64,000 nucleotides of DNA, from positions 45,623-109,622 of the forward strand of contig JACCGJ010020878.1 of NCBI GenBank assembly GCA_013407085.1. The letters run 5' to 3'. The stretch is from Atriophallophorus winterbourni. Its lineage: Eukaryota > Platyhelminthes > Trematoda > Plagiorchiida > Microphallidae. Shown here piece after piece: positions 14,101 through 25,152 of the stretch (its first letter is position 1; the number at the start of each line of letters is the position of its first letter). The translations under genes and the position numbers were made by a program. Under the pieces are notes generated by a model. It had not been told where the DNA came from. It searched no databases and worked only from the letters and a program-made list of their open reading frames with translations.

Positions 14101-17100
14101 GTACCATAAATTTTAATTAGCTCTGTTTCTGGTTTTTGGCTAATGTAACGTTTGACTATCACAGTATTGTTCAGACAGAATCCAGAATCAAGTCGGAAGT
14201 TTCGTATAAGTGCAAGAACAATATACAAGCATTCTGTTTAATGCTTCTCCATTTAATATAAATGAATATGATAATGATGAAACTGGTTGATCAGGTAAAT
14301 GAAATGGCAAATGACATCTTACCAGATATATTCTATGCTATGATGAAATTAGATCAGCAATTGATGATGCATCTCTAAGGCAAAGGCTATATAAGATTAA
14401 ATCATTTGATTTTGATCGACATCAACTTAGTGGAAACGTGTTGTAATATAAGCGAACGATTGATTTCCAGAAACTGACCTTAACGTTAATGAGATATTTT
14501 GAAAACGCAACAATGCGTTGTTAATAAACGAATAACTTCCAGGTTCCGATTTTATGTACCTGAATAACTTGAATAATAGTCTACCATCTATATTTTGATG
14601 AATCCTAGCAACAAATTGTTTCAATATTTCAACCTGCTGGGAATAATATACAAGTTGACGCATCTCGTGAAACGAACATCGACAGAAAATTAATTGACCG
14701 GATAGCTAATGTTCGCATGACCCTAAAATATGATTACAATTTGCGGAGATTTCCGGAATATTGGCCGCTCAATGCTTTGCCGATTATCGTTGGTAATACA
14801 AGCACTAACGTCCAAATCGAATATGGATTGTATCCAGATGGTGGTAAGCAAATTGTATAACGTGTCACATTTAACGACAATTCGTAGCTATATAGTCATT
14901 GTAAAAGTCTTGGCCCCGTAGAAACACACAGTTAATCACAACTTTGCTTACAATTCAGATGACGTTACCACTAGCAAATGTTAGCACTACTGGTTACTGT
15001 GAAATCGGATATCTCTGACATGAAACTAAACAGCATAAGTTGATGTACAGTGTGGGAATTTAACGAAATAACCATCAAACAATTTTGCTGACGTTCCGCT
15101 TAATTGCTCGATGTGAGTCGATACATCATCATAGAACATTAACATTTATAGGACAGTTCGTTGTTTGACAAGTCGCACTTGTCACGTCTCATAATAAAAT
15201 AGCATCAAAACCCTATGCTATTTTCTTAAATCAACTTCATTCCCAAAATTTTAATTCTCGAAATGATCTTCCTACATGTTCATTATCAACGCAGAAAAAG
15301 CTACAAGCTATTATGTTTGACTACATATTGTGCATTCGATATAAAGGGTCTATCACCATGCATGTAGCAATCCTATGTAAAATGTCTGCATCAGCGTTTC
15401 CTGTAATCCAAACATAATACCGACAAAAAGCGTAATGAATGTTGAGGAGAATTGTTTATTATTGAAAAAAATATTCAGTCAAACCTTGCATCGGTAATCG
15501 TAACATAATATACGATACAAAATCTGAGTTTATATGAAATCCGATTGGATTTACAATTACATGACATTAGGACGTAGAGTTTTATTTATTTATATTTTGT
15601 TGTTGAATGGCACTTAATTTGTAAGTGTGACATATTTCGTGGAAACAATTGGATGTGCGTGTTACAAGTCCTCGTTATCTTAGCAGACTTTCATATACGG
15701 TGAGAGCTGAAAGTGTCGACTTATTTGAGAATTCATTGTTTTTATATCATATAAAATTAGGTTTGATTAGAAATCAGGTGTGTTATTTGGGGTTTTGTTG
15801 AATTTGTATGCGTAAAATATTTCGTTCCAAACATAGTTCTGTGCTCATTTTCAATGATTCTAAAGTTTATCATATTCATTCAAACTGCAATTTCAATCAC
15901 CTACGCCAAATCGTGAACACATACTTCTCTGTACAATGTATCTTGCATTACAAATCTTAATGTATTTAAAATAATTTTTCTTCATTCAATCAAATATCTA
16001 TTTAGCATCAACTCCGAATGTGACAGGTGTGTCAGAGTAACGCCAATCGATTATAATCTAGTGTATTCTAAATGAATTTTGTCCACACATATCTTGAAAA
16101 GTTGGGCTGTAAATCGTTGCAGTTGTGTTGTATTAATTATTAGTCTTTGGTGATCTCTGTTAACGGTGGCACTACAAAAATGACATTAAACATTGTATTG
16201 TATTTTGCAGGTAGTTATTTCGAAGCTCTTGCACAGTTCGGCATACGGGATTATCCCACAGTGATACCACATCTATGGGTGAATAAACACAAACAATTGT
16301 ATGGATAATAGCTGAGACGACCCAAACGCCTTCTGAGTAAGCGAGGTCATAAAACGTCTGTAGTGTCTTGTTGGGAATACTGGAACCAATCACTAGTAAA
16401 ACGACCAACAAATTCCGTATATAAATGACTGACACATTTTTTGCGACAATAGCAACAATTTCATTATATTCTTTTGCTGTCTAGCACTGAATTCCTATTG
16501 TTTGCGATCATGGTTTATCAACGGTACAATCAAGGTCTTAGTGCATTTAAAAATATACAAATTACAGTTTCAATAATCCTGCATTGCTGTGATTTTACAA
16601 TGGATATGCGTTTCGGAACGCAGCCTCATAACATCAATGAATAAAATTATGCTTCCCGCAGTCTTCATTACCGATATTGCTTCCTTTACAGTAATTCAAT
16701 TCATTGTGAAGGTTACGGAAAACGAGGTCACCGGAGATTTTTGCACACGCGTGAGAATATTTCACCGTTTCGACTTTAATAATGTTTTGTAATACAATAC
16801 ACCGCAGTTTTCTGTTATAAGAACTTCTTATTGTCATGTTGTACAAGCTAATCCATCCTTATTCTCCAGACAAAGTGATGAATGTTCACCCAGCCGAGTG
16901 GGCTGCAAGCGCGGATATCATATTTACATGATAATGAAAATGCATACACCAGATGTTTGCCACATTGAAAAATGTTTGATGGTTTTCTTAGCATCTATTA
17001 TCGATTTGTTGATCACGAAAAAAATCAAATGTGATCTATATATCGTGAATCTCCACAAAATTGCGAAAGGTTTAGTTTGATCATTGATTACGTTGCACTC

Positions 17101-20100
17101 GAAACTTGTTCGATTGCGATGGAACAATTTCGCGGTATTTAAAGTGATGGGTGCTTTTTCCAAAAAGCTTAATATGTGAGAGCAAGGTATCAAATTTTAA
17201 CATTAAAGTTTCCTGGAATGGTTTTTAACATAATATGAACTGTTGTGCTGATTGTATAGATACAAGCATTCGAAAAAGCCCACGGCTTATATGTAAGCTT
17301 CGCTTTCGGAAATCTTACACAAGCATTGGAAATTGATTTCTTGAACAAAATCCTATGTAGATCTTATTGAACATCGTGTGGTAAAGTGGTGGATACTACA
17401 AATTTATTGATTCTGATCATGCTTGGTAAATTCGAATAACTCGTGAGGCTTTTAATTGAGAAAATGAAAAATAGTCATTCTTTTCCAAATTGGGAATAGA
17501 TACATTTTCTTTATAGTTTGCCAAATGGTATTACCTTTAAACAATTATTTTGTACCTGTAAAACATAAAGGTAAACAAAAGTGAGAAAACTACCAAACAA
17601 AACGTAGGCAAAATTAATAAATAATGACATGATTTCAAATATTGAAGACATTCTGTTGCGAGAAGAAATGAAATCTTAAAACGCTGAATAAATTAACACG
17701 ATTTAAATTTCGTTTTCAGCTGAGAAATATCTTCCTACATATAATCAACTACAACATCGAAAGCTGCGTCATAACAAATGATACGAAACAAAATCCCAGT
17801 CGATTTCAGCGAATTGAACTGGAAGTTAATTTGACCAAACTATCATTGGTAACAAAATTGCTGGTGGCAATAAATGGACACACAATGGGATATTATTTCA
17901 CGTGGAATAAATTGCCACAGTTTCCTAATTATGGTAAGAATTCAAAGAAAATTGTTCAAATACGTACACGTGTTTATTAAATGCTACCATTTGGCACGCG
18001 TCTCAAGTATCTTCTGAAAACCAAGTCCAGCTGCTGGCAAGCAGGAGTGGCTCCCCGAGCCCAGCTGAACTGCTTCTACCAACAGGAAAAGGGGCGAGAG
18101 CGAGTGACTGGCGCCTGAGAACCAGTTCGCCTCGGACAGATAGAGCTCGTTAGCCTGGGAGGACACTTAATCTAATCGAAGTAAAACTTTGATTTTAAAC
18201 CTCCGCTGCCTTGCGGGATACCCGATCACGGGAAAGGCTTCGGGAGAAAAAACTGAGGAATAATCTGAAACAGAGTCTGGCAGACGGTTATTTGGTGCAC
18301 ACCTCCTCGTTCTGGCAACTTATTGCTGCCTCGCAGTTCGCACTTAGTTGTGCAAACGCTAGAAAAGCAGACTCGCGCAAAGGCCTACTGATGCTGCGGA
18401 CGCCGATTTGTACATAAATTCCCGAAAATCTTCATTGAAACCGACTCATCTTCCAGGTAGAAATGGTCGCACAGAATTACTTAAAACGAATTTGTTTCAC
18501 AACTTTAGGATTTGTATTTCTTTGCTTGACATAAAATTCGCGATTGAAGTAGAATTAAGGTCCACATAACAATCACCAATTTTTACGTCAAAGAATCAGT
18601 ATTATTTTGTAACAGGCTCACATGACCGTACGGTGTTAGAAATAATTTATAAAGTTGCTCAACACATTTCTTTCAGATGTTTACTATGAGAACTGCGAAA
18701 AAGGACTTGTTGTTGGTCAGTTTATTCATCTTCATTTTTTGCGATTATTTAAATTAACTGATTCAAACTTTCTGAACATATTATTGTATATTTTACATGG
18801 CATCGTTCGATATATGAATGAGAATATAGAAGGATGTGTAAAACCGAAAAACATGACATATGCGCGTGCTTCACGGGAACTCGTCACGTAACTCTAAACT
18901 ACGACAAAATGAGACTTTTCTCGAAAAAGTCGTTATAAATTGACCTCTTACCATTTGATATAATTATCAAATTGCACAAATTTAGTTAGCAATGCTGCCA
19001 ATAAATTTGTCAACATGTATTTAGCAAAAGTTGTTTCGTGTGTATTCTATACACGATTTTATGTGAATTTGTTTCCGATCAAATCAATATCACAACTCTG
19101 ACTCAAATTAGAAGCGCACAATTTCCTTTCAAATATTGTGAAAGCCTAAACCATAGTAATTTAAACTGGTGATAGCAAATACAAACTGATTTGTTTCGAG
19201 ATGTTGAGGTGCAAATTTCTACATGCCAAGTGATACAGTGATTTAAGTATACACGATGCTCACCAAAAGTAATTACTAAAATATAGAAATTAACGTCAAT
19301 TCTTCTAGTGCAGTAGAGCAGGACATGGTACAATGGTTCATTATTCGTCGTCACTTGATTAAGTTATCTAGCAAACACCTCGTTTAATCGAGAGAATACT
19401 GTGATAAAATTGTGTAACAATTTGAATTCGCATTGATAGAACAAAATATAAAATTGTTTATGAAAAACGTATTTTCAATGAAAGTTTGCTATCAAATAAA
19501 TCATTGACACATTGTTGTTGGATCATTTCTACCCTACTCAGCGGTGTTGATTTTGGATACGTCATTTAAAATGAGCGAGAATCAACTCGGATTGGAGAAT
19601 GAACAATGCCAACCTGTAAGCCGTTATATTTATGTGTGCGCATTATAATCTAATAAATTTTTAAAGACCAAAGCAATATCCATGTAACACATCGATCATA
19701 CTCAATAGGAAAATGAAAAAAAATTTATAATCTGAAACTGTCACTTTTCTGTTAAGCATGACCTATGCGACCCTCACATTGCTCAACACGACGTGAGAGT
19801 TAATTTATCATCTCACACGCTGATTTCATAAAATAATTACGATTGAACAATCAAGGTTCACATTTAGGCTGCTGTTGTATAAGGTTGGTACCGCTAACTT
19901 TATCAATTACATATGTAGATGGTAATAAACCCATGACCCTGAATTAAATTATGTATTTGACGAGTTGGGAAATATTCATATGAATGCGGATTGTTCAAGA
20001 TTTCAGAATCAACAGGATTTCAGAGAGATGTAATGACTAATCATTCAAAAATCCGAATTTTAATGGACGTACATGAGGCTTGTTGTGCCTGAATTATTTT

Positions 20101-20885
20101 GGTTTTTACTATCTATGTATGTTTTTCGTTAGCAAATGTATGAAGTCTCCCCCGCGTTTACCAAATGATTTGTATGTTAAACGGAGCGGTTACTTGCAAA
20201 TAATCTTAAACTGACATTATTTTCAAATTGGCGAGTATTATCTATTGTCTCATGTAATTCTGGAAGCCGTAAAAAAACTCGGCGATGGCTGATGGAACAT
20301 TTTCTAATAATTGCCTAATGTGAACATCAGTTCAGTGTCAAAACCATTGTGTTCACCAAACGCGCTCGTTTAAATGTATCACTCACTTGGATGACTTTGA
20401 TTTCTGCCTAAATTTACTTTTTTGTAACCATACACGACTCAGTATAAATCTAGTTATTTGTTTGCAATTAAGAGACAGTGCATGCCGGTAGCTATTTTTT
20501 CTTGTCAGATGTTATTTGTGATAACTTTTTAATTCATCGGTAACTCCACATAACGGAAATTACAAATGATGGTTTCTTACCGATTCATATTTTGTACTAA
20601 ATATTCTATGACATTTTGATCTAATGTTTACATCAACACCTAAAATTGACACAATATGCCATTTTTCTAAATGTTTCACAACCATAGATCGTCGTGGTGC
20701 TTGGATATTATCAAATCACAGCCTCATGCAAAACAAAGACGACATCCGAACTAGAACTCAGACTTTTTACACTCGATGTCTACTGGTACACTCCGGCATC
20801 GCTTATGCATTTGATGGTCGCACAAAACTTCACAAATCTCGTCCGAAATGTGCGCTGGAACGTGTTACCAAAGGTTTTCAATTAA
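8081..20885 (+). CDS. Novel 13-exon secreted modular protein gene (429 aa)
   Basis: Exons: 8081-8138, 9915-10012, 11263-11434, 12074-12121, 13311-13399, 14609-14792, 14838-14843, 16006-16026, 16662-16750, 17720-17933, 18677-18715, 19542-19615, 20688-20885. Every junction has AG/GT, phases match throughout, and the sum is 1290 nt with no internal stop. Twelve exons have a counterpart in copy B; exon 11 does not. Exon 1 encodes a signal peptide (MLIHVIIICMTLTF). The rest forms four related modules, most carrying a Cys at the end of one exon and another in the next (exons 9/10 and 12/13). A W-N-x-L-P motif recurs in exons 10 and 13, with a variant in exon 6. N-glycosylation sequons (NCS, NVT, NDT, NLT, NFT) fit a secreted protein. 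The family is unknown to me. A divergent fibronectin-III-like fold is possible (alternating strands, conserved Trp, last module cut short) but weakly supported. The small symmetric exons recall schistosome micro-exon genes. Confidence 0.8.
8907..9312 (-). repeat. Two degenerate hammerhead-repeat units in intron 1
   Basis: Two tandem units (8907 and 9137) of the same roughly 237-bp family as the array at 31453-32405. On the minus strand the first keeps a hammerhead-like outline, but its CUGAUGA core is mutated (CCGAGUGA). The second has lost the core by deletion. Copy B has the equivalent pair at 39776-40207, so they predate the duplication. Confidence 0.75.
9313..9540 (+). repeat. Opposite-facing hammerhead-repeat unit in intron 1
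   Basis: The same family in the + orientation, meeting the previous units head to head at about 9312. The ribozyme core (CCTGTTGG in place of CCTGATGA) is degenerate here. The copy B counterpart at 40208-40435 keeps its core. Confidence 0.7.
9915..12121 (+). CDS. Module 1 (exons 2-4)
   Basis: Exon 2 (9915-10012, phase 1 to 0) encodes a segment containing DLETNMFAHNEQCGQ. Exon 3 (11263-11434, phase 0 to 1) contains SLPNCSVTRYHIVGYRM and a run of alternating hydrophobic residues. It ends at a near-perfect donor (ACACAAG then GTATGT). Exon 4 (12074-12121, 48 nt, phase 1 to 1) encodes a linker containing KMLGS. All three are length-conserved and open in copy B (98, 172 and 48 nt). A tandem NAGNAG acceptor at exon 2 could add one codon. 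Antisense ORFs over exons 2 and 3 are shadows. Confidence 0.8.
12245..13160. other. Copy A-specific 0.9 kb insertion in intron 4
   Basis: Copy B passes directly from the sequence matching about 12240 to that matching about 13165, so this DNA was gained in A or lost from B. It holds a 166-codon + strand ORF (12319-12819) whose start is hydrophobic (FTFIVVLVLCVSIKFVEI). It also holds overlapping minus-strand frames, including one at 12268-12504. I recognise neither. It may be an unclassified mobile element or an intron-nested gene; no terminal repeats are evident. Confidence 0.4.
13311..16026 (+). CDS. Module 2 (exons 5-8) with two microexons
   Basis: Exon 5 (13311-13399, 89 nt, phase 1 to 0) and exon 6 (14609-14792, 184 nt, phase 0 to 1) form the body. 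Exon 6 ends FPEYWPLNALPIIV, a variant of the W-N-x-L-P motif of exons 10 and 13. A 45-nt intron containing a CACTAAC branch-like motif leads to a 6-nt microexon (14838-14843). A 21-nt microexon (16006-16026) encoding STPNVT follows. In copy B exon 5 has a stop and a 2-nt deletion, the exon 6 donor GT is GA, and both microexons persist. This module has no cysteine, unlike modules 3 and 4. Confidence 0.75.
14838..14843 (+). CDS. 6-nt microexon (exon 7)
   Basis: TATCCAG, then ATGGTG, then GTAAGC: a clean acceptor and donor bracket six bases, phase 1 to 1. Copy B has TATTCAG, ATGGCG, GTAAGC at 47956-47961. Inclusion adds Asp-Gly. Skipping it leaves the frame unchanged, so it could be alternatively used. 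Microexons of this size are known in schistosome micro-exon genes. Confidence 0.6.
16006..16026 (+). CDS. 21-nt microexon (exon 8)
   Basis: TTTAG, then 21 bases, then GTGTGT; phase 1 to 1, encoding STPNVT plus split codons. Copy B has the same length (49174-49194), encoding SAPSVT. NVT is a potential N-glycosylation site. Confidence 0.65.
16662..18715 (+). CDS. Module 3 (exons 9-11)
   Basis: Exon 9 (16662-16750, 89 nt, phase 1 to 0) contains KVTENEVTGDFCTR. Exon 10 (17720-17933, 214 nt, phase 0 to 1) contains NIESCVITNDTKQNPSRF and ends YYFTWNKLPQFPNY. Exon 11 (18677-18715, 39 nt, phase 1 to 1) encodes VYYENCEKGLVV. Its donor (TTG then GTCAGT) is the weakest in the gene and the frame stays open to 18891, so its 3' limit is less certain. 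Copy B keeps exon 10 intact, exon 9 has lost its acceptor and gained a stop, and exon 11 is gone. Confidence 0.75.
17985..18420 (+). mobile_element. 5' fragment of the 21-25 kb non-LTR family, in intron 10
   Basis: A GC-richer island that matches the 5' leader of the element at 21189-25140: the GTCCAGCTG block, AGATAGAGCTCG versus AGATGGAGCTCG, and AAACCTCCGCTGC versus AAACCTCCACTGC. Only the leader is present, which is unusual because this class normally truncates at the 5' end. It is absent from copy B. An incidental minus ORF (17984-18166) and plus ORF (18211-18417) lie in it. Confidence 0.7.
19542..20885 (+). CDS. Module 4 and C-terminus (exons 12-13)
   Basis: Exon 12 (19542-19615, 74 nt, phase 1 to 0) ends LENEQCQP. 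Exon 13 (20688-20885) contains YYQITASCKTKTTSELEL and ends VRWNVLPKVFN then TAA. The WNVLPKVFN tail aligns with WNKLPQFPN of exon 10, so the protein stops at the point where earlier modules splice onward. The TAA is shared by copies B and C, so this end is ancestral. Exon 12 is intact in copy B; exon 13 there has a stop nine codons in. Confidence 0.8.
19870..19945 (-). repeat. Hammerhead-repeat remnant in intron 12
   Basis: A short piece of the 237-bp repeat family (ATAAGGTTGGTACCGC, then TAAACCCATGACC). The ribozyme part is missing. Copy B has the equivalent remnant at about 55290-55390. Confidence 0.55.
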
Positions 20886-21176
20886 AAAATCCATCCAAAA
20901 TGCAAACGCCACAATCAATTTAACAAAACATGCTTGAATGCGCAACACAATTTTACCAAACGCTTGCACCGAAATACACGAATTTAAAAGCGTGGTAATT
21001 CTTAACGTTATTGTTGATATTAATTTTTACCACTAAGTACATTTTCACATTTGTAGTGGAATATATATAATTTGATTTTGAAACAAAATATCGCAGTTTG
21101 TTATTTGACAAAGAAAGCGTGATTTGATAACCGAGTTTCTCAATCGCTTGATTCCAGTTGTATTTAATCGACTGTT

Positions 21177-21188
21177 AGCCATTTAAAA
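21177..21188 (+). repeat. Target-site duplication, left
   Basis: AGCCATTTAAAA, repeated exactly at 25141-25152, flanking the non-LTR insertion. Copy B has the single uninterrupted site (TTAGCCATTTAAAATTT at about 56585-56601). Confidence 0.9.
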
Positions 21189-24100
21189 GGTTCCAAGCTT
21201 GTCAAAGCCGGGGCGGTGTTAGGATAATCTCTTAATTCCAAAAATGCACTAATAGCACGGGTCTCATATAGATTCTGACAAAAACGTCCAGCTGGTAGCC
21301 TGCACGCGTGGTCCTGTGTGACCCATTTACTGCTCCTACTGACAGAATAAAGGGCGAAGGCGGTTAACAGGTGCCTCAAAAGCAGCATGCTTTGTGCAGA
21401 TGGAGCTCGTAAGTCCATGAAGGCTGTCCACCTAGGAAAAGGAAAACCTTTATCTCAAACCTCCACTGCTTTATAGTTACTTTCAATCATTGAAAAAGTC
21501 TTCAGGAGTCAATCTGGAGAAAATTCGGAGGCGGAGGCCCGTTAGACAGTCCGAAGTTTTCTACAAATTCGCCCTGCCAACTCCGACGACGGCATCGTTG
21601 TCCAAACGTATCACCCTAGCTGTTTCTTTGGTATCGGTGGTGCCGTGGAGCGGGAGCACTTACTGCGTGGGAAACAGCTAGTTCTCCACTTTGAAATTCC
21701 GCTTCTGTGAATAATAACACGGGAAGCAGCAGATACCGGTTAAATGCTATAGCACGATTGGCGTAAAGCTGAGCACCTGGGCTGCTTACGATAGTAAGAG
21801 AGAATTTCAGGTCTCATTAAACGCCTACTGCTCGCCTCAAGCTTGGCAGCCCTCAATGAATATGGGGCTGCCTTGCCACGATCTGCTATTTACATTGGGT
21901 GCATGGGGATTAGGAATCAACCGACAAGCAGACTGTATTTTTCCGCACCAGCGAATCGAAATATCAAACAACAAATGTCAGTTCTAAAACTTGGAACCTG
22001 GAACGTCCGGCCCATGTTTCCAGGATTTCATTACGACGTCTCGAATATCAGAGGCGTTAGAAAGTCCGCCGTGATCAACAACGAGCTAAAGAGACTAAAT
22101 GTCGACGTGGCTGCCCTGCAAGAGTCGCGTTTACCAGACACTGGTATACTAACAAGAAGAGATTACACATTTTCGGAGAGGAAGCGGTTCCGATGAGCCT
22201 CGACTGCATGGAGTTTGGTTTGCCGTTCAAAACGACCTACTCAAAGCAACAGAGTCGAGCAGCAGGGGACATACGGATTTTGAGTCTGAATCTTAATTGC
22301 ATTACTGGTACCATAATGTTGGTGAACGTTTATGCACTGACGATCTATGCGACGCCTGCTCAAAAAGACGCTTCTTTATCACAACCTCGCAACGGTCATT
22401 AAAAACGTGCCACAAAGAAAATGAGAGCGTTATTGGGCGATTTCAATGCTAGATTACGAGTCTTGGCAAAACTGCCGCGGGAGGTACTGTGTAGTATAAA
22501 ACAAATGAAAATGGACAACGCCTTCAAGAATTACGCCCACAGTTTAATCTTCGTATCAGTTACACTTTCTTTCAAACAAAGCCACAGCACAAGGTCTCTT
22601 GGGAATATCCTCGATCTAAGCATTGGCACCTACTAGATCTTATTCTTGTTGGACGGACTAATATAAGAAGCGTACCTCTCATTAGTTCATAGATCAACAT
22701 AGACGAGACTGTGACACTGATCATTTACTGGTCTGTGCAAAACTGAAGCTTTCTGACTCGAGATTTCACCGCACCAAATTGACTGGTAAACCTAGGATTG
22801 ATGTCACTCGCATGTGCGATTCTAATCTAGCTGCGCCAATTGCAAAAAGCTTCATAGCCGAGTTCAACAAGACAACCCCAATTGAAACGGCTTCAGAAAC
22901 TGGGAATCGATGTAAAGCTGCATAGGCCGTGCCGCACTTTCCACTTTCGGTCCGAAGAAAGTTGAACGAGCAAGTGGTTCGAAGCAAAAGCTTCTGAGTT
23001 GACTGCTGTCAGCATATGCCAACAAATGAAAACGTAGGACGTTTAAGAGCAGCTTGAAATAAGGTGCAACAGACTGCAAGGCGATATGCAAAATGACTAT
23101 TGGACAGAAATTAGCCTCAGTATTTAAAAAGCTGCGGATACTGAAAATGTTCACGGTATATATAATAAGATAAAGAAAGCCATTGGTCCAAACAAACTTA
23201 AAACGGCTCCCACTAAGTCTACATCTGGTGACCGATTGTGGGCAAACCTCAGCAGATGGAAAAATAGGCAGAGCACTTCTCTTCTCTCTACTCTGGGGAC
23301 AGTACGATTTTACCTCATGTATTTGAAAATGTCGAGCGGTTGCCGACTATTGAATATCTAGATACTCCCCCAACTCTTGATGAGCTCAATGGAGCAATCG
23401 ACCGATTAGCGAATGGGAAGGCCCCTGTTTACGACGGAATTCCGCCTGAACTCATAAAATGCTGTAGAGCAGCATTATTGCGACCGCTCCACCTTTTGCT
23501 TCTGCAGTGCTGGCAGGATAAGTGTGTCCGACAAGAGATGCGATACACAAAGATCATCACGCTGTTCAAGAATAAAGGAGATAGAGGAGATTCTAACAAT
23601 TACAGATGAATCTCCCTTCTGAGTGTTGTAGGCAAATTGTTTGCTGAAGTCTTGTAGATCTGGCTGCAAGTTTTAGCTGATAGTATTTACTCCTATTCTC
23701 AATGTGGCTTTCGCAAGGGAAGATCAACCGTTGACATGACCTTCTCCCTGAGACAACTTCTAGAAAAGTGTCGGGAACAGCGTATGCCATTTTTCGCTGT
23801 TTTTATTGATTTAACGAAGGCATTCGACTACGTCAGCAGGGAGGGTATTTTCAAAATGCTTTATTTGATAGGCTTTTTTACAAGGCTGCTGAAGCTAGTT
23901 ATTTCGTTCTACTCTGGCATGGAGGGCTCAGTCCATTTTAACGTTTTCAGGTCAGAAGCCTTTGAAATTCGCCAAGGCATCAAACAAGGGTGTTTTCTTC
24001 CTTCCAAGCGGTTCGGCATTTTCTCTGCTCTGCTTCTGAAGCACGCCTTTAGGACGAGAACAGAAGGTATTTACATACGCACGCGATGTGATAGCAAGCT

Positions 24101-25140
24101 TTTTAACCTGAACCGGTTCCGAGCACAAACCAAGGCACGAAATGTGCTAATCTGTGAACAGCTGTATGCCAAAGATCCAGCCTTTATTGCTCACTCGCAT
24201 GAGAACCTTCAGTCTCTAATGGACTGTTTTTCGTTGCCATGCAAAGACTTTGTGCGGACAATCAGCATGAGCAAGACCAAAGTCCTTGGTCAAGGGACTG
24301 TATCGCCTCTCATCATAACTGTTGGAAACTGTCAGTTTGAATCACTATATCAGTTCACATACCTTGGTTCAACCATTGCGTATAGCCTCTTGCTAAGCAC
24401 GGAGATTGATTAGCGGATTGGCAGAGCAGCTGTCATTCTGTCTCGATTAAACTCTCGTGTTTGTGGCAACCGCAATCTGACTGTGAAAACAAAAATGATT
24501 TTATACAGCGCGTGCCTAATAATTGCTTAACTGTACGGCCGTGAAACCTGGACCATCCATTCAGAACACGAACGTAAGCTGAATGCTTTCCATCTACGAA
24601 ACATCCGTCGTATCTTGAATAATGCTAAAGTGCTTTCAAGAGCTCGTCGACAGAGCATGTTCACCCTAGAGCGAAAGTGCCGCCTGCGCTGTTTTGGTCA
24701 TGTCTATAGAATTGAAAAATGGTTGTATTTTCGAAAGATCTACTCTATGGTCAGTTGCACAAAGAAAGCCGGCCATTTGGGCAGACCGCAATTGCGGTAC
24801 AGAGACGTTCGCAAAAGAGATATGATAGTTCTTGACATTGACCGGGCGAGTTGAAAAGAACTTGCTCTTGACCGCTTACATTGGAGGCATTGTGTAAAGC
24901 GCCGTCTGCAAGCTGGGGAGGAGCATACACAGCTCTTGGCTTCTGAACGCAGATCACGCCGCCGGCGTGCAACAAATGCAATACAACCGAGTTCTGAATT
25001 TCGTTGGGAGCGCTGCGGGAGAGATTGTTCCTCCCGAATCGGAATGTTCAGTCATTTGAACGCTGTTGATCATGAACATTTACGTGACTTTCATGTACAT
25101 CCATGGTCGAAATCGACAGAAGAATGCTAACAGCAAAAAG
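21189..25140 (+). mobile_element. Non-LTR retrotransposon, near full length, inactive
   Basis: 3952 bp between perfect 12-bp target duplications. Order: GC-rich leader to about 21840, AP-type endonuclease (LKLGTWNVR at about 21970-22020; LLGDFNARL near 22421), reverse transcriptase from about 23340 (NGKAPVYDGIPPELIKC, then FIDLTKAFD, then TYLGSTI), and a basic C-terminal region with a cysteine-histidine motif (C-G-R-D-C, then H). The catalytic YADD box reads YAKD and there are many stops and frameshifts, so it cannot code for a working polymerase. Related to endonuclease-RT elements known from several animal groups; I do not commit to a clade. It lies 304 bp past the stop codon of the copy A gene, same strand. 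Confidence 0.9.
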
Positions 25141-25152
25141 AGCCATTTAAAA
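25141..25152 (+). repeat. Target-site duplication, right
   Basis: AGCCATTTAAAA, identical to 21177-21188. The sequence beyond resumes alignment with copies B (56595 onward) and C (about 31215 onward). Confidence 0.9.

Noticed and set aside
13792..14109. 105-codon plus ORF in intron 5
   Set aside because: Not open in copy B, no motif, and it overlaps intron sequence between well-supported exons 5 and 6.
16589..16792. Plus ORF 67 codons as separate gene
   Set aside because: Contained within and around exon 9, whose acceptor, phase and length fit the larger gene.
18655..18891. 78-codon ORF as an independent gene
   Set aside because: Its first part is exon 11; the rest follows a usable donor and reads as intron.
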